From: Lycocorax pyrrhopterus obiensis
Lineage: Eukaryota; Chordata; Aves; Passeriformes; Paradisaeidae
Reading direction: 5' to 3'
Length of the DNA: 64,000 nucleotides
NCBI GenBank assembly: GCA_014706295.1
Contig: JACSVZ010000001.1
Location: 44,364,383-44,428,382, forward strand
In this document: positions 11,966 to 23,620 of the stretch, piece after piece
How the letters are laid out: every line of letters starts with the position of its first letter
How positions within the stretch are numbered: position 1 is the stretch's first letter
Made by a program: the position numbers and the translations under genes
The notes under the pieces: model-generated
Database searches by the model: none
Seen by the model: only the letters and a program-made list of their open reading frames with translations
What the model was told of the DNA's origin: nothing

Positions 11966-14900
11966 TTTAGATTTATCTATTTTATCTTACCAGAAAGAAA
12001 TGTTCTCTCAAGTGGCCCAGGTTTTGTTTTGGAGAGAACTAGCTATTCATCAATGTTTTCATTTGAATATGATGGGAACGACTTGGTGTTGTAGGTACTT
12101 TTGAGCCAGTAACATTTAGGTTTGATTGTTCTAAGGGATACGGTCTAGTGGATATAAGGCTGATATCACAGTCAAGTGGGACAGGGTTTAATTCAGTATA
12201 GATGCTAATAGACATGTTCATTCAAAAACCTAAAGAAAATATCATTTCTCATGGTACTCTAGTGTGATCACAGAGGAGAAAGAGACAGGAGGCAGTGGGG
12301 AAAAGAGGGCCTGAAGAATGAAACGCACTTCTTGAGGGAGCACTTGAATGCTTCGATGATCCCCATTCATTCTCTGGGAGATGGGACACCAGCTTGTGAG
12401 CAATAGTCAATTTAGGAAGGTTGTGAGAGTTTCCTCCCATAAAAAAGTAATCTCTTTTAAAAAGTGCAGCTTCTACCTTTTTTTTTTTTTAACATTAGCT
12501 TATACAATACTTTGTAGAGAAAACTTTTTGCTTAAGGGTCCTAACAAATTTTAGGAAAGTGTCATTGTAATTTTGCAGGTGCTCACAAGTGGCCTCTTAA
12601 AATTGTCATTGAGTAGATTGATATCAACAAACATAATTAAGAATGATAAAACAAGTTATGCAAAAAAAACTTTATTTCTAAATCCGGATATTTTAATCCA
12701 TACAATTTGAGACTAAAATTAAATAAGATTAAAAAACTCCACAACAAACAAAACCAAACAAACTCAAACACCAAACCCCACTTTTTTTTTTCCTCATGAC
12801 TGCATCTATCATCTTCATCTAATAGAGGCCTGAATCCAAACAGAAAGCAGTTTTTAATGTAAATGAAAAAAAAAAAAAAGTGAGACATGTAAACTTGTTA
12901 AACAACTTGATGTGTAATTAAAACAGCAAGAACATTGTAGCTGCTTTCAGGAACAGTTACAAAATACCCAGTGATATAGGGATATACAAAAATAACAAAG
13001 AGCAAACAAGTGAACGTAAGATTCCTACATTTCCTTGGGAGCTAAAACACCCTCAGGGATTTATAGAAACTTTTGTAAGTTTAGCTGGAGTTTCCTTCAC
13101 TGCTGATACTTGTTTTCACCCTAATTTGTCTTTTCGCTGAACAAGATTTTGCCTTTCAGCTATAACTTATGGTTGCACTATCTTTTGCTAGATAAATGGA
13201 ATGAACAGTTTTTTGAACACTTTCCAGTCACTGCTTTTGGATCTTAAGGCCAAGAAGATAATGAGGAAAGACTGTCTCAAACAATTAAGTAGGCAGAATG
13301 ACATATTTGAGAACAACCTTGACTATTACTAGACTATAAACACTCAGAAGAAAATAGGACAGTTTAGAGCAGCCTTAATTAGATGCTTGCATATAAACTG
13401 CATGTAAAAAGAAGAGAGGAAAAAATGGGTCATCTAGAGGTCTGTTGTGCTAATGAGGAAAAAATATATGAAAAGAGCTATCTAACCTGTTAAATCCATA
13501 AACTGCATTCAAAAGAAAGTGTGTCAGAGCTGCACCAACCTTCATAATCAAAGCAAGATTGTCTTCAGGTCAGAGCTCTTAATGAAAAAATCTTATGGAA
13601 TTTCTTTTAATATTCACTTTTTTGTCTTTTACAGAAAAAGAAAGAAAGAAAAAAAACCAAACCAAAACCGAAGAAGTGCAAAGTACCCACATGCCCAAAA
13701 CCCAAATGAACAACCCAGTTCACTCCTTCTTTATTAAGCTGAGTTTAAAAAAAGTGCTTAATTTTCTATTATGTGGCAGGTTTTATATTTCCTTGATTGG
13801 CTAGGGGAGTCTTTTCTTCTTCTTTGGTTTGAAGTTAGCATCTTTTAACCCTGGGATAAAATATTCCAGATGAAGCATCTTCAGTATTTTATAGATGTGA
13901 GAGGGTATGTCTCTAATTCATCATCTTCTAAATGTCATTTTTTATTTTCAGCTTTCTGTTTTGATAGTTTCTGTTCATGTAGTGATAATTTAACATGTTT
14001 TTCTTTACAATTATTTATAGTTCAAGAATTCTTGATTTGGATTCTTTTGACTCATCTCTACAAGCTCAAGGCTGTCCAAGACCCATTAGGTTTCAAATAT
14101 CTTTTTCTTGTTACTTTAGGTTATCCAGTTCTTTGTGGATTTGATTATTTCTTCATGTCAAGATTGTGTCTTAACTCTCTAACTTATAAAATTGCCTTCG
14201 TACTGTCCTACTTCCTATACTAAGATAACAAACCAGAATGTACATCAAGTCAGTCCCAACACAGCACCCCGAAAACCTCCAGGTGCCTGCCTTCTCTCTA
14301 ACAGAAGAATTATTTTCTCCGTACAAAATGCTGTCTATCCCTTACATTTCATATACTATCAGAGCCTTTTCCAGTTTAAATGAACATCTCTTATTTGGCA
14401 TTGTATTATAATCATTGTTTAAATTCTGATAAATTAATTTATCACTTTTCCTTTTCTCATTCTATTTCCTTAGACATATTAAAGAATCAACAAAAGCTCC
14501 CGTAAGACGTCTTGTTTAATATTTGGATATATGTGTAGTGAAACTGCAAATGATAAATGCCTTAAAATCACTTAAATTTAATTTAAATGAATGATTCGAC
14601 TGTGCTAACAAGGCAGTGGACCTAGCTTACAATGGAAAATTTTGCAAAAACATATTTGGAAAGCTTTGCATATACTTCATAAGCTTTTATAAAGTCGTGG
14701 CTTTTGCAACAATGAAGAATTAACCTGAGCTCTGGGAGATGAGTTCACTATAGCAGTATATAAATGCCTTTGCAACAGAAGAGTTATGTGTGTTAAATGA
14801 TGATTTATAAGAACCAACACAATAAATGCTAACTTTGTTAGGGTTCTGAGGCTAAAACATGGCAAAAGAAATACCATGGGGAAAGATTTTTGAAACTCTG

Positions 14901-15930
14901 TGGTCTGAATGAGTTTCACTTTTGCTTCAAAACTGCAACTGCTCTGTAAAATTAGGATTCTGACCCTGAAAAACAGTTTTCATATTAGATTCTTACACCA
15001 GTATTTTATCTGTAAAAGTAACACTTTTTTTCCAGCAAAACAGCCAATGAGGCATCCACTGAAATTGTCCAAGAAGCTTAATTTCTTTTTGCTGCTCTGT
15101 CTGTCCACAGTTTCAACAATGCTGGAAATAATAGAGCATTTATTTTTCTTTTCCATTTTTAATATGGAATAAAATGTGTTTTAAATGCTCTAACATGAAT
15201 GCATTCCCCTATATATGAGGATTTTTCTAAAACTGAAGCCAATATTCCCAGATTTTACACTGTAATTGTCAAGATAACTTCAGGATTCAAGTGGATTTTT
15301 AATGGTTAAACAACCAAAAAGAAAGCAATTCAAGATTTTATAGCACGCAATATACCCAAACCACCTAAGCCAAGAACTTTTGCTTGCTCCCAAGGAATCC
15401 AGTAAGTTATAAAACAATAGATGATTTACCCATTCAGATTATTCAGTCTTATTACCCAGAGAAAAGAAAGGTAATGTGTAATTGCATCATTTCTACCTTA
15501 GTCACTTTTCTTATTAGCTCTACGCATATATAAACAATTTGTATATCTTACTTCCTAATTTTTATCTCTATAATCCAATGTTTTACATTGGTAACACTTT
15601 CTGGATGATTTCCCTCTGTTGTAGAATCCTGAGGCAAATAATGGAAACTGATTTCTTTTTCTTTTTCTTTTTGTTATATTTACAGAAATATTTGGCTTAC
15701 AGAGATCACATGCATTAGCTGTCAATCTAACCTGAAGCAAGGAAAGTAATTTTATAATAGTACCAGTTTTTCATGGATATTGAAGGGATAGTACTCCACA
15801 ATCATTCAAATGTTTAGGAAGCCATTTTATCTACTTCTGCAGGAACCTAATCTGTCACACTTTCAGTAGCTCAATTATATAAGGCCTCTGGGAAAGACTG
15901 TAAGAAGATTAGGTTTGAAATATTATCATT
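11966..15930. other. Unique AT-rich non-coding DNA
   Basis: No gene is recognised. A segment at about 12240-12440 has higher GC than its surroundings but no family resemblance I can name. Poly(T), poly(A) and A/C-rich tracts occur at 12479-12491, 12725-12790 and 12866-12879. Open frames such as 13870-14223 (117 codons) are F/L/Y-rich, as expected from AT-rich DNA, and show no domain. Confidence 0.6.
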
Positions 15931-17044
15931 TGTTTTGGGTTTATGTGGCCAGGTTTTAGTAGGGGGTGGAGCCACAGGGGTGGCATCTGTAAGAAGCTGC
16001 CAGAAGCTTCCTCCATGTCTGGAAGAGCCAATGCCAGATGGCTCCAGGATGGACCTACTGCTGGTCAAGGCTGGGTGAATCAGAAATGGTGGTAACTCCT
16101 CTGTGACAACATATTTAAGAAGAAAAGAAAGTTATTGTGCAGTTGTAATTGCCACCAGAGAACAGCACAGTGAGCACATGTGAGAGGACCAGCCCTGCAG
16201 ACACCAAGGTAGTGGAGAAGGAGGGGCAGGAGGTGCTTCAGGCGCCAGAGCTGAGATTCCCCTGCCGCCCGTGGTGCAGACCATGGTGAGGCAGCTGTGT
16301 CCCTGCAGCCCATGGAGGTCCATGGGGATGCACAGATCCACCTGCAGCCTGTGAAGGAGACCCACACTGGAGCAGGTGTGGATGCCTGAGAAGAGGCTGT
16401 GACCCCATGGGAGGCCTCTGCTGGAGCAGGGTCCTGGCAGGGGCCTGCAGACCCATGGAGAGAGGAGCCCACACTGGAGCAATTTCCCTGGCAGGACTTG
16501 TGACCCTGTGGGGGACCCACACTGGAGCAGGCTGTGCTTGAAGGACTGCACCCTGTGGAAGAGTGACCCACATTGGAGCAGTTCATGGAGAACTGTTGCC
16601 TATGGGATGGACTCATGTTGGAGTAGTTTGTGAAGACTGTCTCCCATGGGAAGGACCCCACAGTGGAGCAGGGGAAGGATTCCTCTCCCTGAGCAGCAGC
16701 AAGAACCATGTGTGATGAACTGACCATAACCCCCCTTCCCATCTCCCTGAGCTGCTGCAGGGAAGAAGATAGAGCCTAAGAAGGAGAGAGGGGTGGTGGG
16801 AATGTGTTCTTAAGGTTTATTTAATTTCTCATTATCCTACTCTGATTTTCTTAAGTAATAGATTCAATTAATATCCCCAAAGCAATTCTGTTGCCCGTGA
16901 TGGTAATCAGTGAGTGTGACTCCCTGTTCTTATCTCAACTCAAGAACCTTTCATTGTATTTTCTCTCCCCTGTCCACTTGTAGAGAAGAATGATAGAGCA
17001 GCTTTGGTGGATGCCTGACATCCAGCAAGGATCAACACATTACA
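15931..17044 (+). mobile_element. Solo LTR of an endogenous retrovirus (songbird ERVL/ERVK-like family)
   Basis: A nearly full-length LTR of about 1.1 kb begins TGTTTTGGG and ends near CACATTACA, giving the TG...CA ends of retroviral LTRs. From memory it matches an abundant songbird family, recognised from the 5' block GGTGGCATCTGTAAGAAGC, the block GCCCTGCAGACACCAAGGT and the 3' block GATAGAGCAGCTTTGGTGG. A TATA-like TATTTAAG is at 16112-16119, and the poly(A) signal is mutated to AATAGA (16857-16862). The middle carries a degenerate minisatellite (16361-16672). No primer-binding site or gag/pol sequence follows and no convincing 5-6 bp target duplication is visible, so it is a solo LTR or the remnant of a rearranged provirus. 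The class assignment is tentative. Confidence 0.85.
16361..16672 (+). repeat. Degenerate minisatellite inside the LTR (44-54 bp period)
   Basis: A core resembling CCCACACTGGAGCAGG recurs seven times, at 16361, 16415, 16468, 16516, 16567, 16611 and 16657, with spacings of 54, 53, 48, 51, 44 and 46 bases. The intervening parts also share a GTGACCCTGTGGG-like element. This GC-rich tandem array produces the longest open frame in the window (220 codons, minus strand, 16080-16742), which is therefore not a gene. Confidence 0.85.
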
Positions 17045-17204
17045 CCATCACAATCTATAACACTCACAGAGAGGCAATAAGAAATTAAAATTTTGTATAG
17101 AAATTGTTTGGAATCATGTAATGGAATATTTAAAAGTGCAGGTATATTTTATTTCTTGGCCAAAAATGTTGAATATAAACAGAACAATAAATAATATTAC
17201 ATTA

Positions 17205-17672
17205 TGTTTTTGTGGTAAGGTTTTTGTAGTGGGCAGGGGCTCCAGAAGTGGCATCTGTGAGAAGACACCAAGAGCTGCCCCAAAAGCAGGCTCCAAAATA
17301 AACCTGCTGCTGTCAAAAGCTGAGCCCATCAGCCATGTTGGTGACACTTTTGTGAGACCACATTTTAAAAGGGTAAAATAAAATTTTCAGTAGTGTATGT
17401 GAGAGAGAGGACTAAGAAAGATTTGAGAGAAACAGCCCTGCAGACATCAAGGTGAGAGAAGAAGGAGGGAAAGCAGGTGTGCTCTAGGGATCAGAGCAGG
17501 GGTTCCCCTCCATCCCTTGGAGAAGACCATGGTGAAGCTCTTAGTCCTTCTGTAGCTCATGGACAGCCATGGTGAAGCAGATATCCACCCTACAACCCAT
17601 GCTGGAGCAGGTGGGTCTGTCCTGAAGGAAACTGCAGCCCATAGAGAGACCACACTGATGAGGGTTCCCAGC
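17205..17672 (+). mobile_element. Truncated second LTR of the same family
   Basis: Begins TGTTTTTGTGG and follows the 5' half of the LTR at 15931: AAGTGGCATCTGTGAGAAG, GCTGAGCCCATCAGCCATG, ACAGCCCTGCAGACATCAAG and CCCATGCTGGAGCAGG all have counterparts in the same order. It stops near the GGTTCCCAGCAGG block, equivalent to about position 16440 of the first copy, so the poly(A) region and 3' end are missing. It is visibly more diverged and shorter between blocks than the upstream copy, suggesting an older insertion or a different subfamily, not a 5'/3' LTR pair of one provirus. Confidence 0.8.
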
Positions 17673-18564
17673 AGGATAAAAAAGAAAAAAAAGTTGTTAA
17701 ATTTTGTTCTCTGTCATAACCACTACTGAATGATTAGGAGAGGGTGATTTTCTTCAGGTCTGGCACAATTTGAATATGTATGTATATTTATTAGTTACTG
17801 AAAAAATAAGAATTCTGTTTTGTTATGTGGCATATTCAAAGTACTTGCCTTGAGCTATAACTTTTGATTGATGTGAGTTTTGGTCACCTGAGAGTATCTT
17901 ACTTTCAATTCCTGCAGCAACAGGGGATGTGTTACAGCCAGGAGTTCCTCTGAATTTAAATATTCATAAGTGAGTTAGGGTGAGTTGAGTTCAGGGCCCT
18001 TCTCACTATGGTTTTACAGCCCAGATATACCTATTACCAGAAAAATAGCCGATGAGACTATTTTGTCTGGGGTAGGTGGTCTGAGGAATAATTCTTAATG
18101 TTAAAATAACAGTCTACAATCATCCAATGTTGATATTAATAAAAATTTATTTATTTTTTTAGTTCAAGAAGTGCTAGTTAAGTTAAATGTTGTTCAATAC
18201 TCAAAGATAATATGATGGGTGCTCTTCACAGACACCTACAGAGACATCTGCGGTAGTCAAATATAACAGGTTTTTCAGTATGCAGCAGTGTGTTGCATCG
18301 TCAAAGTTAATGAGATGTCTGATAGAAAATAAAGACAGGCCTGGTTTGAAAATTCGCATCTATTTGGGTCTCAGTTTTCTTTCAAGTTCTTCAGTATAAA
18401 CAATGTGTAAGACTGCTCAGTTTTTTCTTTTGGATATTTTGTGTTGTTCTTCAAAGTCAAGCAAAATTTTTCTAATTAAAACACATAGAGAGCATTGCTG
18501 GAGTCAGTAGTGATAATATTTCTATATTCTGACTAATGAACATAAAATATCTGTTTAGAAGAAG
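17673..18564. other. Unique AT-rich non-coding DNA
   Basis: No gene or named repeat is recognised. This is intergenic sequence between the LTR cluster and an old CR1. Confidence 0.55.
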
Positions 18565-18742
18565 ATAGAATAGACCATTTCAGCAGAGAGGAATCTGCCA
18601 TGATCATCCAACTGCCTGATAACCTCAGGGCTGACCAAAACGTAAAGCATGGTTTTTAAGGGCATTGTCCAAATGCCTCTTAAACACTGACAGGCTTGGG
18701 GCATCGACCACCTGTCTAGGAAGCCTTTTTCAGCATTTGGTT
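18565..18742 (-). repeat. Old CR1 LINE, 3' region
   Basis: Reading the plus strand from about 18565, the blocks AGAATAGACCATTTCAGCAG, GATCATCCAACTGCCTGAT, GGCATTGTCCAAATGCCTCT and TTAAACACTGACAGGCTTGG, then GGGGCATCGACCACC, follow the order of an older CR1 subfamily 3' UTR in reverse. The GTTTTTAAGGGCATTGTCC variant distinguishes it from the copy at 11.8 kb. The octamer tail is no longer visible. Confidence 0.8.
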
Positions 18743-20645
18743 TAACTCTTTAGCCAAATTGCATTTATATTTACCCGAAGAAAACAAAGAAGCCTGAGCA
18801 TGTACACCTTCAGTACATCGTAATGGATAACCCCGAGGACAAAAAATTTCTTGAGGGTAATTTCTTCATCTCAATCATTTTCGATGGGTTTTTTTAGCTT
18901 AAATCGTGTATTTTGTAAAAATGGTTTTGGTTTCTGCTGATGTTGTTGTTTTTTTTTTTAAAACTCTGTTTAAAGTTATGATTTTATTACTATTATGAAG
19001 TCTGAAAACTTGATGTCATGTAATTAAATTCCATTTTATAGAAAATATATATAAAATGCATTTGAGTAACTAAGTGAATATGAACACTGAAGCTAATTGA
19101 GCAGGTATGCTTACTTACTGAATTATAATTTTCCAGAAGTAAACTCATATCATGTGGAAGAACAGTAAGTAATTTCAAACAGTAGAGATGAAAACATCTA
19201 GAAAATACAAAATACTTGGTCAGAACCATATGGGAGTCACTATATTTAAATAACAGAGAGCACACATGGGCTGCGTTTTATGCGTGCATGTGCACCTCTG
19301 TGCATGTGTGTATGCAGCTGTATTTATGAAAAGGTGGAAAGCAGCTCAAAGAACTCATTAACTGAAGAAAACCTACATGGAAAAAGGGCTTTTATGTAGA
19401 CACAGAAGAACTCTCATTTACATCAAATGAAATAAGGAGATAAACAGGTGTTTCAGAAGAGAGGAAAAAAAGTTTCATATGTATCCAATTTATGCAAGAA
19501 TAATTATGTTCTTAATATTTTTTAAAAGACCTATCACCTCATTTTCACTTACAACCATTAGGCATCTCTGAATAATATGTCTCAGCAATCATGTTATAGT
19601 CATGTGCAAATAATTTCATAAGTAGAATGGATCTTAAATCTTATAAGTATAGCATTGACTCTCTTCTTTGAGTTTACAACTCAACTCTATTCTTCTTTTT
19701 TAAATATCATTCTTTTTTTGAATCCAGGCTCTTTTCTCTTTCTTGCCCTGTGTTAAAGCCTTGGATGCAGACCTCTCTTGTGGAATGGAGTGCAACATAT
19801 TCATTTGTAGCCATTCCCTGATAGAACACAAAAGACTCTTTTTCCCCAACATAGAAGAGTAGTATATCCCTACCTTACAGCAGTACGGAGTCAAATTCTT
19901 CCTGATAAAGTAGTTCATTCTGTCTGATTTCAGAAGCCTAAAAAAACAGATGTCACCACTTCAGTTCACTGTATAAACTCCCTGTGTGGTTGAAGGGCAG
20001 AAATGGGAACTTCTAGAATGACTTTGATTTCATATTTGCATAAACAACTAAAATAAGTTTGGTGAATCATTCCTGACAAGAACCCTTTTTTGCCATTGAC
20101 TGTTCAGTGCCATCTAAATTACAAGCCCAGATATAGATAGCTACACTGCAGGCTGTGAAGGACAGATGAAGTTAAAAGCAGTCATTATGATCCTGATGCA
20201 AAAGATGTGTAGAACAGCAAAGCGGAAAAAAATAGAGGCGAGTAATTATTAAATGTATTGTTGAATACATTTTCAAACTCCAGAAAAAAAATTGTATTAT
20301 TATTACCCTAATATTTGCTGCTTTTTTTTTTTTGCTCTTGTATGACAGGTTTTTCTCTTTAAATGATTGCTTTTATTCCTAGAATACTGACTCATAAGCT
20401 GACCATGAAGTGCTGACCTCAAATGCAGTAGCACATAGTAGCTAGGAAGACAATCAGAAAACACTACCAGTCAATACAATGTTTGGTCATCCATTTCAAA
20501 TTTTGCACTTGAATGTATAAAAAGTTTAATTTATTTTAGACAAATTCTTGAGGGCAAAATTATTTTAATTAATTAAAGTCTACTCTTTACTCTTTCACCA
20601 CTATCCATCTTTGCATATAAGCAGACACTTTTAAAATAAAAACTA

Positions 20646-20669
20646 ATAATAATTAATTAATTAATTAAA
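20646..20669. repeat. (AATT)n tract
   Basis: About five AATT units follow AATAATAATT and precede another A/T-rich stretch. It is a simple microsatellite. Confidence 0.85.
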
Positions 20670-22931
20670 AGATTAATAATTTAAAATAATAAATATTCTT
20701 TTCCAATATCCATTTTCTAAAATTTCTCTATCACATACACAAAAAATGTGGGTATATACACACAAAATGAGTACATTTGGGAAATATATGTCAATTTTCA
20801 ATTGTTTGTATCAATAGACAGCTAATTTCACATTCCTCTTTTTTATTACTTGCTTATCTTTTAGATTGTATTAATTTTAAAAAATGTAATTGTTTCTGGG
20901 CTTCTTCCCCAGCCTGTATTTAAATAATTCATCCTGAATCTAAGCAATGGTTTCTATGATGTCAGTGCTTTGGGCAACACAAATGAAACTCTGAATGGTA
21001 TTATCTTGTACTTCATTCTTAATAAATGATGAGCAATAATGCCACACTACAGTATGTGGCTCAGGCTGCGTAATTTAGTCCCTGAGAGAGTCAATGCTAT
21101 TGCTGCAGTTGGGCACCCACTGTTCTCTGAACTTGACACAGGATACCCAAACTTGCTGTACAGGGATATTTGACAAGTCTTAGGACATAGAAGAGATCTC
21201 TTCCTTTCTGTCTCCACACGTGGAAGCCAGGAGGGATGCCTTAGAGGCTTCTTGAAGGCCTCTATTTTGGCAAGTGAGGCGAATCCCGAGTGAACACAGC
21301 CAATGGGGTCTAGAAGGCTTTTTATTGGACCAACTGCAGATGTCTAAGGGGATTTCAAGGACTCCACAGATTCCGTACATTGAATGGACAGAACATACTT
21401 AATTCTAATTATATTTGTAGATGTGCACATTTAGATACCTAGAAATAGGCACCTACATGTTCAAAGTGAATCTCGCCCTTCAAGTTTTTTATAAAACAGT
21501 GATATTTACGAAAATCCTGACTATGTCCTCCAAAGGAGTAGCTCTGTGTTTTTGAAGTGCTACAGAGAAAACTACTTTCTGTTTATATTTGGGTATCACT
21601 GTGAGAATTCCTCTGTTTGTGTGAAATTCCAACAGATGTGAAGGAAAGGCTGACACTGAAGAAGGGATTCCAATCATTTAAAACAGCTTAAGAGGACAAG
21701 TTGTCTGGTAACCTGGAAAATCAATTCACCTGTATTCAGAAGTAAGTAGGTAATGAATCAGCTGACTGAGGTTGTCAAAGGAATTCCTAAAAAGTGAAAC
21801 CCAGTGAGAATTTATTTTTTTTTTAATATACATATATTTTCAAAGGTCAGAGCTCTCCGTTTACTGACTAAACTGCCATTGAGGCAACCTCACAACAGTA
21901 GCCTTATAGATATTGAGCTAGAATTTTGTAGCTGCTAAGAAAGACAGGGAAAAAAATTATCACGTTTTATAGGATTATTAAGGAAGTCTGTGAGTACCTG
22001 CGTGATTACATAAAATCCAACACAGGAAATCTATCTACTGTTGCAGATGTACACAACATGGGTTGTTCAGATAAAAAGTCAAAAGGAGGGATCAAGGTGG
22101 ATCGGGGGGGGAATGAGTGTGTGAAAATGGAGAGAGAGGATAAAAGGAGCCATACATATGTAAATATGCTGCAGATGAATATGCTTATATAGCCAAGAAC
22201 TGTTCCTGATCAATGCAGTCTGTCATGGTCATTTATTAAATTGTAATCCTACTTGGGATGTGATATTGCTCTCCATTCTGTGTGTTTGATTTGCTAGTTA
22301 ACCTCAACCTACACCAGCTGGTAAAGTAGGAGGAAGACATAGTGTGGAAAGACCAGAGGTTGAATCTGGAGCCTGCATCAACAGGGTCTAGGCTTGGATT
22401 ACTCTGGTCTGGTACAAGATTTTGAGTAATCCAAAAATTTGGGAATGACTGCAAACCAAAGGAGAATATGTTTAAGCCCACTCATGAGCTTGCACTCTGC
22501 TCAACTGGAAGGAACAGACTGTAGGTATTGTTCATACATAATCCATACAAGTGCTGTGTGTATATTTTGAGTGTGTACAACTAGATCTCTGGCATACATG
22601 TTCTACCTTGCTACTGGATGGACCTGCAAACACGAACAGAAGCAAGGAGGTTAAAGAGAAGAAATCTCTTGAGCATTAAGCTTACAAAGTCAGCTTCCCT
22701 TAACAGTGATCGCTCTTATGACTGTTTCATAATTTTGTTAATATTGAGGGTACACCCCTCTGTAGTCAGATACATTTTAAGCTGATATATTAGCATGGCT
22801 TCATCTCCCAATAATTATTCTGTCAATATTACATGAACTTTTCAACGAGCACCAGAGTAAGAATTACAGTTTCTTCACATAGTTTCCTTTATGTACTGAC
22901 ATTTTAAATAGATCTTGACCCAGGAAAGGAT

Positions 22932-22975
22932 ATAATATTTCATCATTAAGGACATAATATTTCATCACTAAGGAC
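22932..22975. repeat. Tandem 22-bp duplication
   Basis: Copy 1 (22932-22953) and copy 2 (22954-22975) abut exactly and differ at one position, ATCATTAAGG against ATCACTAAGG. The near-identity suggests a recent slippage or repair duplication. Confidence 0.95.
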
Positions 22976-23259
22976 ACCAGGAACTTTGTCTAAAATAAGC
23001 ATTGGATCAAGCAAATAGAGAAAACAGTTTTAGTAAGATTATTTTAGTCGATTAAAATTACTATGGTGACTAAGAGCTTGGATTTTTGTGCATTATTTTT
23101 CTAACTCACATCAAGGAACACCTATTGAATTCTTGATAACAATCCAAAATTATTTCATTTACTTCAATTTACTATTTCAAGCTAGAGCATGTTATTTCTG
23201 AATTAAGTATCTCTCTGAAGTATCACACATTGTAAACAAAGAGAAAATATAATAAAGGC

Positions 23260-23620
23260 AGGATCACGTCACAATTTTGATTCACAGTTTAGACACTTTT
23301 CATGCTATTATTATTAGTATGCAAAACATACAGCAATACTTGATGTGTAAGAATGTACTTGCTGTGAAAGGGACACAGACTATAAAAAGCAGCTGTATGT
23401 CAGCTGTAACTGATTGTATGAGTACTGATAACGTGCTTCAGTGCAGCGGTAGATGAATTGGAACCTTCACTGGCATTGCTTAAAGTAACCTTACCTGACT
23501 GTTATGAATCAGACCAAGCAGGTTTAATTTTCTATTTCGCCACTGACAACTGACACCTACTTAAATGATGTTACAGCTGTAACTGAGAACTCTGGGAAAA
23601 GTGAAGCATTATAATTTAAA
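23260..23620. promoter_or_regulatory. Candidate regulatory segment with E-box/MYB direct repeats
   Basis: Three CAGCTG E-boxes lie at 23390-23395, 23401-23406 and 23574-23579. Two are inside an exact 13-bp direct repeat, CAGCTGTAACTGA (23401-23413 and 23574-23586), which also contains a TAACTG MYB-type core. A TATAAAA sits at 23381-23387, just before the first E-box, and CACGTCAC occurs near 23266. The clustering is visible in the sequence; enhancer or promoter function is inference. CAGCTG is common and this could be chance. Confidence 0.3.

Larger units (their letters stand above)
18743..23259. other. Unique AT-rich non-coding DNA
   Basis: No gene is recognised. It includes an (AATT)n-rich patch at about 20640-20690 and a tandem 22-bp duplication at 22932-22975. 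On the minus strand at about 21390-21180, a block with CCAATAAAAAGCC followed by GC-richer sequence resembles the end of some unidentified retroelement (see findings). Confidence 0.55.

Noticed and set aside
16080..16742. Longest open frame in the window (220 codons, minus strand), Ser/Gly/Cys-rich
   Set aside because: It lies wholly within the plus-strand LTR and is produced by the GC-rich minisatellite; the repeating residues mirror the repeat unit.
15931..17672. A complete short provirus with paired LTRs
   Set aside because: Only 160 bp separate the copies, their divergence is unequal, the second is truncated, and no primer-binding site, gag, pol or polypurine tract is visible.
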